A stretch of DNA of 64,000 nt from CAVZBT01 sp963773605. GTDB lineage: Bacteria; Acidobacteriota; UBA6911. The translations under genes and the position numbers were made by a program. The stretch covers positions 434,001 to 498,000 of the forward strand of contig CAVZBT010000010.1 in assembly GCA_963773605.1 (NCBI GenBank). Reading direction: 5' to 3'. Every line of letters begins with the position of its first letter. Positions within the stretch are counted from its first letter, which is position 1. The notes under the pieces were generated by a model that was not told the DNA's origin, made no database searches, and saw only the letters and a list, made by a program, of their open reading frames with translations. Positions 34,770 through 43,387 of this stretch are shown here, piece after piece.

Positions 34770-36620
34770 GTGAGTCTTCAGCCGGAAAGCAACAGGCAGC
34801 AGATTCAGCAGCGCCTGGTTTGGCTGCTCTACCCGATCATCGGCCTCTTTCTGCTGCTGGGGGCTCGGCTCTGGCAGCTGCAGATCATCGATGGGGCAGA
34901 GTACACGCTCAGGGCCGAGCGGAACCGCGTCCGCACCATCCAGATCGTCGCCCCGCGCGGGACGATCTCGGACCGCAACAACGTTCCTCTGGTGGAAAAC
35001 CGGCCATCGTTCAACGTGCTGCTCTACCGCGAGTCCATCAAAGATCTGCCGGCAACGACCGCGTTCATCACGCAAAAGCTCGGCGTCAAGCCCGAGGACT
35101 TGGCCGCGCGGCTGGAGCGCAGCCGGGGCAGCGGCCTGTACCGTCCGCTGGTCATCAAGGAGGACATCGGGATCGAGGACCTTTCGGTCGTCGAGGCGCA
35201 CAAGCGCGATCACCCCGAAATCCAGTTGGGGCCCGAGCCCCGACGCCTGTACCGTCACGGCAACACGGCCGCGCACCTCCTCGGCTACGTCGGCGAAATC
35301 CCGGAACAAGACCTCGCCAACAGCACATTCCCCGGTCTGAAGCCGGGCGACCTCGTCGGGAAGTCAGGGGTCGAGCGCATCTATAACCATTGCCTCGTCG
35401 GTCAGGACGGCCGCCGCCAGGTCCTGGTCGACAGCGTCGGTAGGGAGGTGGGGCTGCTGGAGGAAGTCGATTCGACAATCGGCGGAGAGCTGCAGCTTAC
35501 AATCGATCTCGACCTGCAGTCCGTGGCCGAACAGGTGCTGACGGGTAAGGTCGGGGTCGTGGTCGCGATGGATCCGCGCAACGGCGAGATCCTGGCGATG
35601 GCGAGCACGCCGTCATTCGACCCGAATCATTTCTCGACCCGGATCTCTGAGCAGGACTGGACGCTGTTGATCAACGATCCCGACAAGCCCTTGCAGAACC
35701 GGGCCATCCAGAATGCGTATTCACCCGGTTCCGTATTCAAGCTCATCATGGCGCACGCGGGGCTCCAGGAAGGCCTGGTCCAGGAAGACACGCGGATCCA
35801 CTGCTCCGGTGCCGCGACGTTCTACAACCGTGTCTTTCACTGCTGGCAAAAACAGGGGCACGGCACCATCGATGTCGAGAACGCCATTACACGGTCCTGC
35901 AATGTGTTCTTTTACGAACTCGGCCGTCGGATGGGGATCGGCAAGATCGCCGCGCATGGCCACGAGCTGGGGCTGGGTGAGCGCACCGGCATCGATCTCC
36001 CGGGCGAACGCAGCGGCGTGATGCCTTCCCCGGAATGGAAGCAGCAGGCCCGCGGCGCGAAGTGGTTCGCCGGGGAAACGATCTCGGTTTCCATCGGGCA
36101 GGGAGCCGTGACGACGACCCCGCTGCAGATCCTGCGGGCGATCAGCGCCATCGTCACCGGAGGGAAGCTGACCACCCCCCACGTCCTCCTGCGCGCCGAG
36201 CGCCTCAAGGGTACGGTTATCCAGTGGCCCGAACGCCCGATCGCGCTCGATCCTGAGGGCACGCGCCACATCCGGAATGGGATGTGGGGCAGCGTCAACA
36301 GCTGGGGGACCGGCCACAACGCCGCGCTCCCGGGGTTGGACATCTGCGGCAAGACCGGCACCGTGCAGGTCATGAGCAACGAGCGCAGGAAGGAGTTCCG
36401 CGGGGACCTGTCGGAATTCGAAGACCATTCGTGGTTTGTTGGTTTTGCTAACCGCGACAATCCGGAAATTGCCGTCGTCGCATTTGTGGAACACGGCGGC
36501 AAAGGCGGAGTCGCGGCCGCGCCGCTGGCCAAGGAGATCTTTCGCGCCTATTTCGCCAAACAGAACCACCCGGAGCTGTTGACGGAGCTGGCGGGCGCTC
36601 CCGCCCGGGGCAACCCGTGA
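34770..36620 (+). CDS. mrdA: Penicillin-binding protein 2 (elongasome transpeptidase)
   Basis: 616 residues from GTG 34770, just after the mreD stop. One N-terminal membrane helix (RLVWLLYPIIGLFLLLGARL), the pedestal domain (RNRVRTIQIVAPRGTISDRN) and a transpeptidase domain follow. The active serine is Ser321 in SPGSVFKLIMAH (SxxK), with SCN in ITRSCNVFFYELGRRMG and KTG in CGKTGTVQV. It crosslinks lateral peptidoglycan together with RodA. Its end overlaps rodA by 4 nt (GTGA). Confidence 0.96.
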   Translation: MSLQPESNRQQIQQRLVWLLYPIIGLFLLLGARLWQLQIIDGAEYTLRAERNRVRTIQIVAPRGTISDRNNVPLVENRPSFNVLLYRESIKDLPATTAFITQKLGVKPEDLAARLERSRGSGLYRPLVIKEDIGIEDLSVVEAHKRDHPEIQLGPEPRRLYRHGNTAAHLLGYVGEIPEQDLANSTFPGLKPGDLVGKSGVERIYNHCLVGQDGRRQVLVDSVGREVGLLEEVDSTIGGELQLTIDLDLQSVAEQVLTGKVGVVVAMDPRNGEILAMASTPSFDPNHFSTRISEQDWTLLINDPDKPLQNRAIQNAYSPGSVFKLIMAHAGLQEGLVQEDTRIHCSGAATFYNRVFHCWQKQGHGTIDVENAITRSCNVFFYELGRRMGIGKIAAHGHELGLGERTGIDLPGERSGVMPSPEWKQQARGAKWFAGETISVSIGQGAVTTTPLQILRAISAIVTGGKLTTPHVLLRAERLKGTVIQWPERPIALDPEGTRHIRNGMWGSVNSWGTGHNAALPGLDICGKTGTVQVMSNERRKEFRGDLSEFEDHSWFVGFANRDNPEIAVVAFVEHGGKGGVAAAPLAKEIFRAYFAKQNHPELLTELAGAPARGNP

Positions 36621-37708
36621 TATTCAACCGTCGACTCCTGATCAGCTTTGACTGGCTCTGGTTTCTGGCCGTGCTGCTGCTGACGGCGGCCGGCGTCGCA
36701 GCGATCTGGAGCACGACGGAGGGCACCAGCCTGAACTCGTACTTCGGCCGTCAGGTCACCTACGTCTGCCTCGCCCTGCTCGTTTTCTCCGTGCTGCTGT
36801 ACTTCGACTATCACATCTATTCCGATTTCATTACGTTCATCTACCTCGCCGGCCTGACGGTGCTTGGCCTGGTGCTGGTCTTCGGGCACACCAGCCACGG
36901 CAACAAGAGTTGGATCAACGTGGCGGGATTCGGCGTCCAGCCCTCGGAATTGATGAAGGTGGTCGTCATCCTCGCGTTGTCCAAGTACTACTCCGAGGCT
37001 GACCGCGAGCAACTTGACCTGCACGAATTGTTTGTCGGCGGCCTCATCGTGCTCGCCCCCATGCTCCTGGTTGTACTGCAAGGAGATCTTGGCACCGCCG
37101 TCACCTTCCTCCCGATTTATCTCGGGCTGTCCTTTCTGGCCGGGATCAAGCGGAAGCACGTCATTGCCCTGGTGCTGGCCGGCGTGATAGCGGCCCCGCT
37201 CGGGTGGTTGATGCTCAAGGACTATCAGCGGGGACGCATTCAGACCGTTCTGAACCCGTCAAACGATCCGCGCCATCTCGGGTATCAGACGATCCAGTCC
37301 AAGATCGCGATCGGTTCCGGGCGGTTTCTGGGGAAAGGGTTCAAACAGGGGTCCCAGGGGCAGCTCGGGTTTCTTCCCGCCCGGCACACCGACTTCGTGT
37401 TCGCGGTGCTGGCTGAGGAACTGGGATTTGTCGGCAGCATGGCCCTGCTTCTCCTTTTCCTTTTCGTGTCCCTCAGGCTGCTATGGGCCGCCCGCGAAGC
37501 GAAGGATAAGGTCGGGACCATGATTATCGTGGGGGTCCTCTCGCTGTTTTTGTTCCATTTTTTCATAAACACCGGGATGGTTCTCGGGCTGCTTCCCATA
37601 GCAGGCATTCCGCTTCCGTTCGTGAGTGCGGGGGGGTCGGCGCTGATCTCGTCATTTGCGGCGATGAGCCTTTGCATGAACATCAACATGCGTCGCTACG
37701 TCAACTGA
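36617..37708 (+). CDS. rodA: RodA, SEDS peptidoglycan glycosyltransferase
   Basis: 363 residues from GTG 36617, overlapping the mrdA stop. Ten membrane helices; conserved SEDS segments include NKSWINVAGFGVQPSELMKV, VLQGDLGTAVTFLPIY, KGFKQGSQGQLGFLPARHTD and FINTGMVLGLLPIAGIPLPF with VSAGGSALIS. The Asp in PARHTDFVF matches the essential SEDS aspartate. It polymerises lipid II for cell elongation. Confidence 0.96.
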   Translation: MIFNRRLLISFDWLWFLAVLLLTAAGVAAIWSTTEGTSLNSYFGRQVTYVCLALLVFSVLLYFDYHIYSDFITFIYLAGLTVLGLVLVFGHTSHGNKSWINVAGFGVQPSELMKVVVILALSKYYSEADREQLDLHELFVGGLIVLAPMLLVVLQGDLGTAVTFLPIYLGLSFLAGIKRKHVIALVLAGVIAAPLGWLMLKDYQRGRIQTVLNPSNDPRHLGYQTIQSKIAIGSGRFLGKGFKQGSQGQLGFLPARHTDFVFAVLAEELGFVGSMALLLLFLFVSLRLLWAAREAKDKVGTMIIVGVLSLFLFHFFINTGMVLGLLPIAGIPLPFVSAGGSALISSFAAMSLCMNINMRRYVN

Positions 37709-37770
37709 GCCTCGGGCCTGGGATTCAGCCAAACCGCTGGATTTACCGCCAAACCCCGCCACTTCCGAGG

Positions 37771-37799
37771 TTGCATTTTACCCATAACTCACCTATCAT
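37771..37799 (+). promoter_or_regulatory. Sigma-70-like promoter upstream of rng
   Basis: TTGCAT (37771-37776), exactly 17 nt, then TATCAT (37794-37799). This is the best two-box match in the window. Transcription would start near 37806, giving about 615 nt before the rng ATG. Confidence 0.6.
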
Positions 37800-37805
37800 A
37801 CTGAT

Positions 37806-38421
37806 TTAGAGCGAGATGAGGGCTCTTGCGTGGCAACGCAGCCCGCTCGCGCCTAAGAAGAACCGTCCGACCCGGGCGATTGAAATGGGCGATTTCCGGG
37901 CGCATGACAGAACCCGGACGCCTCCGCCCCCGGACCCGGTGCCGCTTCGGCGAGCACTTGTGAATTGTCTGTCGATTTTGAGGTAGTGAACCATAACTTC
38001 GCACGAAGCTGAAGAGCGACTCTTCGCGGTTTTGGGATTGTTTTTCGGGGAACGATTTTGACCAAACGGGGTTTTCCCCGGCCCTGAGACGACCTGGCGC
38101 CCCAAACGGGATTTTCGACTGGAGGCGCATTGAGCGGCTCCCCGGCAGCGATGGGCAGGAACACGGACGGAGATGAGTCCGTCCCCCGGGGAAGCATCGA
38201 GACTTTGGATCCGGATCAGGACCGGGCAGCGATAACTGCTTTCCGCAGGTGACCCGAAAGACGAAGCAAGGCCTCCGAGAAGGTTGGTATGAAGTATCTC
38301 GTACCCGGCAGCCCAATAGGCGCCGGGCCGCGTCAGGGGAGCGCCCTGGCGTCCGATACCGCCGGCCGTACTGCCCTACCCCGCCGCAAAATTGTCCTTC
38401 AGCAGTGCACTGGAGCCAAGC
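37806..38421 (+). other. Long structured leader of rng (no convincing gene)
   Basis: The 683 nt between rodA and rng hold no credible protein gene. Strong hairpins are visible. GAGC...GGGCT...GCGT-GGCA-ACGC-AGCCC-GCTC spans 37809-37848. GGACGGA (38165-38171) pairs with TCCGTCC (38178-38184). A 15-nt motif, CCAAACGGGGTTTTC (38062-38076), recurs with one change at 38102-38116. In E. coli the RNase E mRNA has a long leader through which RNase E controls its own level. The same kind of control is inferred here; a separate small RNA is an alternative. Confidence 0.45.
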
Positions 38422-40419
38422 ATGATAAAGGAGATGATCGTCTCCAGCACGGCGTTGGAAACGAAGGTGGCGATCCTTGAAGACGACCAACTGGCCGAGC
38501 TGTACATCGAGCGCAACCGCAGCCGCGGGATACTGGGGAACATCTACACGGGCAGAGTCACCAAGGTCCTGCCGGGGATGCAATCCGCATTTGTGAACAT
38601 CGGGCTCGAAAAAGACGCGTTCCTCTACGTGTCCGACTTCATCGAGGACAACGAGGAGTACGATAAAGTCCTGACCGACGCCGAAGAACAGGTTGCCACG
38701 GTCCTGGCCGAGGCCGAGGTCCAGGAGAGAGCCCAGAAGCGGGACCGAAGGCAGGAAAAGCCCCGCTGGAAGGAGCGGCGCGAACGGGAGGGTTACCGGC
38801 AGCCCGCGGCATCACCCTCGGCGGCTGAGGCGGCTCCGCCCGCCGAACTGTTCAACCTGAGCGCCGAAACGGACCGGCTGGCCGGGATCGCCCTTGCAGC
38901 GCCGGCGCTTGCCGAGCCTTCGCCGATCCCCGGGCCTGCCGAGCTGGCGCTGCCCGCGGATCCTGCCCCCGGGGACGTTGCTGCGGGACCGGAGGCCGTC
39001 GAAATTGAGGCGGCCGGCAGCGCTCCGGCGCCGAGTGAGCCGGTCGGACAGGCGGAGTTGACGCCGGTGAAGGAGGCGTCGATCCGGGAAGGCGAAGATG
39101 TTGCCCCTTACTCCGCCGAGGAGCAACACGGCTCGTTGGCCGCTCGCCGTCGGGGCCCTGCCGCGCGGCGCAAACGGTACACGGCCGCGCGCCACACCCG
39201 CAACACCGAACACCAATCCATCGACGACATGCTCAGGGAAGGCCAGGAGATCCTTGTGCAGGTGGCCAAGGAGCCTATCGGAAAGAAAGGGGCCCGGGTG
39301 ACAAGCCACGTGGCCCTTCCGGGGCGATACCTGGTCTATATGCCGACGGTGGACCACATCGGCGTGTCCCGCAAGATCTCTTCCGAGGCGGAGCGGATTC
39401 GCCTCAAGGACATTATCCTCAAGCAGCGGAACGGATTCCCCGGGGGCGTCATCGTGCGCACCGCCGCCGAGGAGCACAGCGAGGAGGATCTGGTCAACGA
39501 CCTGAGGTTTCTGGTCAAGATCTGGGAGGACGTGCACATGCGGGCGGAAAAGGTCTCCGCCCCGGCCTTGATCCATTCGGAATTGAACCTGGTGCAGCGA
39601 CTCCTGCGGGACCAGTTCTCGTTCGAGTTTGCCGCGATCCGGGTCGACGACGAGACGGAGTACCAGCGCATGGTCGAGTTTGTCGACAAGATCTTCCCAA
39701 ACCTCGTCCACCGAGTGAGGCTCTACACGAAGGAAACGTACGTCTTCGACGAGTTCGGCATCTCGCCCGAGATCGAGAAATTGCTGCAGCCGAAGATCTG
39801 GCTGAAGTCGGGCGGCTACATCGTCATCAACCAGACGGAAGCCCTGGTTTCGATCGACGTCAATACCGGCAAGTTTGTGGGCCGCGGCAACAGCCTCGAA
39901 GAGACCATCACGCGGACCAACCTGGAGGCGGTGAAGGAGATCGTCAAACAGATCCGGCTGCGCGACCTCGGTGGCATCATCGTGATTGACTTCATCGACA
40001 TGGACGAACGCAAGAATCGCAAACGGGTGATGGAGGCGCTGGGCCAGGAGATCATTCGGGACAAGGCCCCTAACAAGATCCTCGAGTTCAATGAGTTCGG
40101 CCTGGTGGCGATCACCCGGAAGCGGGTGAAGCAGTCACTGGAGCGGACTCTGTGCCAGCCGTGCGCATACTGCGGCGGCTCCGGCCTGGTGAAATCCGTG
40201 GCGACGACGTGCCACACGATCTATCACGAAGTCGAGAAGATGAGGCACCTGGTCGATGGCCGCGCCGAGCTGATGATCCGCGTTCACCCGGACGTTGCCC
40301 GGGCCTTGCGGGAGTCGGAGGCTGCGGTGGTCGAGGAGATCCGTCACCTGGTCAGGCGGGACGTGGTGATCAAATCGGACCCCACGCTGCACATTGAGCA
40401 CTTCAACATAGTCACTTAG
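38422..40419 (+). CDS. rng: Ribonuclease E/G family endoribonuclease
   Basis: 665 residues from ATG 38422 (GGAG 7 nt upstream; an ATG at 38392 is less likely). The S1 domain begins ILGNIYTGRVTKVLPGMQSA but is split by an Ala/Pro/Glu/Arg-rich insertion at about 95-275. It then resumes (GQEILVQVAKEPIGKKGARV; HVALPGRYLVYMP). The catalytic aspartates lie in VSIDVNTGKFVGRG and IIVIDFIDMD. The zinc-link cysteines are CQPC at about 578-581, with YCGGSG. It processes rRNA and turns over mRNA. No long C-terminal scaffold region is present, so it is closer to RNase G in size. Confidence 0.93.
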   Translation: MIKEMIVSSTALETKVAILEDDQLAELYIERNRSRGILGNIYTGRVTKVLPGMQSAFVNIGLEKDAFLYVSDFIEDNEEYDKVLTDAEEQVATVLAEAEVQERAQKRDRRQEKPRWKERREREGYRQPAASPSAAEAAPPAELFNLSAETDRLAGIALAAPALAEPSPIPGPAELALPADPAPGDVAAGPEAVEIEAAGSAPAPSEPVGQAELTPVKEASIREGEDVAPYSAEEQHGSLAARRRGPAARRKRYTAARHTRNTEHQSIDDMLREGQEILVQVAKEPIGKKGARVTSHVALPGRYLVYMPTVDHIGVSRKISSEAERIRLKDIILKQRNGFPGGVIVRTAAEEHSEEDLVNDLRFLVKIWEDVHMRAEKVSAPALIHSELNLVQRLLRDQFSFEFAAIRVDDETEYQRMVEFVDKIFPNLVHRVRLYTKETYVFDEFGISPEIEKLLQPKIWLKSGGYIVINQTEALVSIDVNTGKFVGRGNSLEETITRTNLEAVKEIVKQIRLRDLGGIIVIDFIDMDERKNRKRVMEALGQEIIRDKAPNKILEFNEFGLVAITRKRVKQSLERTLCQPCAYCGGSGLVKSVATTCHTIYHEVEKMRHLVDGRAELMIRVHPDVARALRESEAAVVEEIRHLVRRDVVIKSDPTLHIEHFNIVT

Positions 40420-40436
40420 TGCACTGCCAGGGGCGT

Positions 40437-40487
40437 GGAGTGCGGCGGCTCGACGCCGCTTTTAGGGTCGGCGCCCGGGCGCCGACC
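40437..40487. repeat. Intergenic hairpin repeat, family 1, copy R4 (half form)
   Basis: GGAGTGCGGCGGCTCGACGC then CGCTTTT, followed by the hairpin GGTCGGCGCCCGGGCGCCGA with CC. It starts 17 nt after the rng stop and could end that transcript. From 40490 to the mazG stop I see nothing else. Confidence 0.85.
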
Positions 40488-40653
40488 TCTCGCTTCATGC
40501 GAGCCCTGTGACGCTCCTTCGCGCGTTCAGCCCGCGACCCCGAAGGGTCCGGCAAGCGTAAGCCCCGGGTGCACTGCAGCCTGAGACAAGCCCTGCAAAA
40601 GGGCGGCACCGGCGTCTATCGTGTCTGGCTGTGATTCTCACGGCTTCCCGGGG

Positions 40654-41457
40654 CTAGAGACCCTGTTTCTTGGCTTCGTCCCAGAGCGCGTCCATTTCGG
40701 CGAGGGTGGAGTCCTTCAGTTCCCGGCCCTGCGCCTTGATGGACGATTCGACGTGCCGGAAGCGGCGGCCAAACTTCTTGTTGCTGCGCCGCAACGCAGT
40801 TTCCGGATCTACTCCGAGAAACCGCGCGACGTTGACGGCCGCGAACAGCAGGTCCCCTACCTCGTCGGCGATGCGGCTTTCCGCGCCACCGGCGCGCGCC
40901 TGCAGAATCTCTTCCATCTCCTCGCGCAGCTTGGCCAAGACGTGTTCGAGTCGGGCCCAGTCAAAACCGACCCGTGAGGCTTTGGCCGTGATCTGGTAGG
41001 CTTCGTGCAGCGCCGGCAGCTTCGAGGGTATCCCGTCCAGCAGCGATTTCTCCGTGCCGGGCTCCGAGGCGGAGCGTACCCCCTTCTCAGCGGCCTTGAT
41101 GTCTTCCCAGTTCTTCAGCACGTCTTCGGCGGTACGCAGGTCCGCCCCTCCGAAAACGTGAGGGTGGCGGCGGATCATCTTTTCGTGGAGGCGGTCGATG
41201 ATGTCGGCCAGGTGGAATTCGCCCTTTTCCTCCGCAATTTGCGCGTGAAACACCACCTGAAACAAGAGATCGCCGAGTTCTTCCTTCAGTTCGGGCGGAC
41301 TGGTGCCGTCGAGAGCATCCAGGACCTCGTAGGCTTCTTCGATCAGCATCGGTTTGAGCGACTCGCGCGTCTGCTCCCGGTCCCAGGGGCAGCCGTCCGC
41401 GCCCCTCAACCGCTCCACCAAATCCACCAGCTTCTGTATGTCAGCCCGTTTTGCCAC
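40654..41457 (-). CDS. mazG: Nucleoside triphosphate pyrophosphohydrolase MazG
   Basis: 267 residues from GTG 41457 with GAGGG close upstream. Two tandem all-alpha MazG domains: first GADGCPWDREQTRESLKPML with EEAYEVLDAL and EELGDLLFQVVFHAQI (the ExxE...ExxD metal sites); second RIADEVGDLLFAAVNVARF. It hydrolyses NTPs to NMP and pyrophosphate to clear abnormal nucleotides or lower ppGpp. It converges on rng. Confidence 0.93.
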   Translation of the reverse strand: MAKRADIQKLVDLVERLRGADGCPWDREQTRESLKPMLIEEAYEVLDALDGTSPPELKEELGDLLFQVVFHAQIAEEKGEFHLADIIDRLHEKMIRRHPHVFGGADLRTAEDVLKNWEDIKAAEKGVRSASEPGTEKSLLDGIPSKLPALHEAYQITAKASRVGFDWARLEHVLAKLREEMEEILQARAGGAESRIADEVGDLLFAAVNVARFLGVDPETALRRSNKKFGRRFRHVESSIKAQGRELKDSTLAEMDALWDEAKKQGL

Positions 41458-41625
41458 TTTGCCCTCAGCACCTTCCCATACGCAAGTTGAGTATTCGAGC
41501 AGCAAAGATTAACATACAAAGCGGCCTCGCGCCCGCCACAGGCGGCTGTGCCTCGGGGCTTGAGACCCCTGCGGATGGGTGATAGCATTTCCCCCCCTCG
41601 CATCGATCTGGTCAGAGGAGGCGGC

Positions 41626-42054
41626 ATGAAGGATGAACAGGAAGAACCTGGATTCAAGGTGAGCGACAAGCGGCTGTTCCGTGACGACGGCGAGTTACGG
41701 ACCGCGGAACCCGCGATGCCGGAGCCTCCGCCCCCGAAGCAGGAGACTGGCACCCCGGCCGGCGGCGCACCCCAGCAGGAACCCGTGCCGGGCGCCTATG
41801 CCAATATCGATTTTCCTTCCTACATCCTGTCGTACTACACCCAGGGGCTGGTTCTGCTGGGGGAAGTCCCCAACCCCTACACCAACCAGAAGGAAGAAGA
41901 CACCGAAGGGGCGCGCCACACCATTGACATCCTCTCCATGCTCCAGGAGAAGACCAAAGGGAACCTGAGCAAGGACGAGGAGCAGTTGCTCGGCAGCGTG
42001 CTCTACGAGCTGCGCATGAAATTCATGGCCAGGACCAGTCGCATCAAGATCTAA
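41626..42054 (+). CDS. DUF1844 family protein
   Basis: 142 residues from ATG 41626 with GAGGAGG upstream. The N-terminal half is disordered and Pro-rich (EPAMPEPPPPKQETGTPAGG). The C-terminal 80 residues are the DUF1844 domain: IDFPSYILSYYTQGLVLLGE, ARHTIDILSMLQEKTKGNLS and DEEQLLGSVLYELRMKFM. Function is unknown. It stands 9 nt before ribF, so the two are probably co-transcribed. Confidence 0.88.
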   Translation: MKDEQEEPGFKVSDKRLFRDDGELRTAEPAMPEPPPPKQETGTPAGGAPQQEPVPGAYANIDFPSYILSYYTQGLVLLGEVPNPYTNQKEEDTEGARHTIDILSMLQEKTKGNLSKDEEQLLGSVLYELRMKFMARTSRIKI

Positions 42055-42063
42055 GAAAGGGCC

Positions 42064-43044
42064 ATGAAAGTCTTCGAGCGACCGGAGGACCTCCCGCACC
42101 GTTACCCGCGCCCCATTGCTACCATCGGCAACTTCGACGGCGTCCACCTGGGCCACGTTCATCTGATGCGTGAGCTCGTCCGGCGCGCGGGCGACGTCGG
42201 CGGAACCCCGTCGGTGGTCACGTTCCATCCGCACCCGCTGCAGGTCCTGGCGCCAAACAACGCCCCGCGTCAGATCCAGACACTCGACCAGAAGCTTGCC
42301 GTCCTGGAGTGCCTGGGAATCCGGTTGGTGGTGGTGATCCCGTTTACGCTCGAGCTGGCGCAGATGAGCGCGCGCGATTTTGCGGTCGAGATCCTGTGGC
42401 GGCAGCTCGGGCTTGCGGAAATCTATGTCGGCCCCAACTTCGGTTTCGGACACCGCCGCGAGGGGAGCTTCAACCTCCTGAAGGAGATCGGGCAGGAACA
42501 CGGCTTCGCGGTGGGGAAGATCCCCCAGGTGCAATTCCGGTCGAGCCGCGTGTCGAGCTCTGCGGTGCGGCAGGCGCTGTTGGCAGGACAGGCGGGACTG
42601 GCGCGGCGGCTGCTCGGGCGCCCCTTTGCCCTCTGCGGCAAAATCGCACACGGGACGTCGACGGGGGCCGGGATGCGGGTTCCGACGGCCAACTTGCAGA
42701 CTGCCAACGACCTCGTTCCCAGATCCGGCGTTTACATAACCCTGCTGGCCCTGGAGGGGAAACGCCATCGTGCGGTTACCAATATCGGCGTGCGCCCTAC
42801 CGTCACGGGAGGGGAGGGCGCGCCGACGACGATCGAGACCCACGTGCTGGATTTCGAGGGGGACATCTACGACAGGGACGTCAGCCTGGAGTTTCTCGTG
42901 CGCTTGCGCGACGAGCGCCGCTTCAGCGGCAAGGACGCCCTCGTTGCCCAAATCCGCAAGGATATCGCGCAGGCCCGCCGGTTCTTCGGCTGGGCGGAGA
43001 GGCTGGCGCCCGAGATCCTGTCGGAACGCGTTCAGGTCTGCTGA
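42064..43044 (+). CDS. ribF: Bifunctional riboflavin kinase/FMN adenylyltransferase
   Basis: 326 residues. The FAD-synthetase domain (about 1-185) has the nucleotidyltransferase motif IATIGNFDGVHLGHVHLMRE and RVSSSAVRQALLAG. The riboflavin-kinase domain (about 186-310) has HGTSTGAGMRVPTANLQ and PRSGVYITLLALEG. It makes FMN and FAD from riboflavin; GltB, GltD and MetF-type enzymes in this window use these cofactors. Confidence 0.95.
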   Translation: MKVFERPEDLPHRYPRPIATIGNFDGVHLGHVHLMRELVRRAGDVGGTPSVVTFHPHPLQVLAPNNAPRQIQTLDQKLAVLECLGIRLVVVIPFTLELAQMSARDFAVEILWRQLGLAEIYVGPNFGFGHRREGSFNLLKEIGQEHGFAVGKIPQVQFRSSRVSSSAVRQALLAGQAGLARRLLGRPFALCGKIAHGTSTGAGMRVPTANLQTANDLVPRSGVYITLLALEGKRHRAVTNIGVRPTVTGGEGAPTTIETHVLDFEGDIYDRDVSLEFLVRLRDERRFSGKDALVAQIRKDIAQARRFFGWAERLAPEILSERVQVC

Positions 43045-43058
43045 AAAGGAGGATTGCC

Positions 43059-43355
43059 GTGACCATAAGTCGGGAGGAGGTTTTGAAGATCGCCGATCTG
43101 GCGAAGCTCCATTTCAACGAGGCGGAACTGGACGAGTTCACGGCGCAATTCCAGCGGATACTGGACTACGTCGAGAAGCTGAAGGAAGCCGATGTCCTGG
43201 GGGTCGCACCGACCAGTCACGTCTCGGCGGCGGAGGGCATTGCGCCCCGCGTCCTCCGCGAGGACGTCACGCGGCCGTCGCTCCCGGTCGGGGAGGCTCT
43301 GGCCAATGCGCCCGACCCCGGCAGCGGCCACTTCCGGGTGCCCAAGGTGCTCTAA
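43059..43355 (+). CDS. gatC: Asp/Glu-tRNA amidotransferase subunit C
   Basis: 98 residues from GTG 43059, with AAGGAGG 6 nt upstream. Typical GatC pattern: EEVLKIADLAKLHFNEAELD, FQRILDYVEKLKEAD, REDVTRPSLP and HFRVPKVL. It wraps around and stabilises GatA. gatA follows at 32 nt. Confidence 0.93.
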   Translation: MTISREEVLKIADLAKLHFNEAELDEFTAQFQRILDYVEKLKEADVLGVAPTSHVSAAEGIAPRVLREDVTRPSLPVGEALANAPDPGSGHFRVPKVL

Positions 43356-43387
43356 CCTGCGAGGCCATTGCGGCCGGGGAGCCGATC

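Noticed and set aside
37713..37760. Fragment resembling repeat family 2 (CTGGGATTCAGC)
   Set aside because: Only about 20 similar bases and no hairpin tail; kept only as a possible worn copy.
38289..38480. 63-codon frame with a fair ribosome site (GAGAAGG) in the rng leader
   Set aside because: It overlaps the rng start in another frame and shows no protein-like composition; an upstream ORF role cannot be shown.
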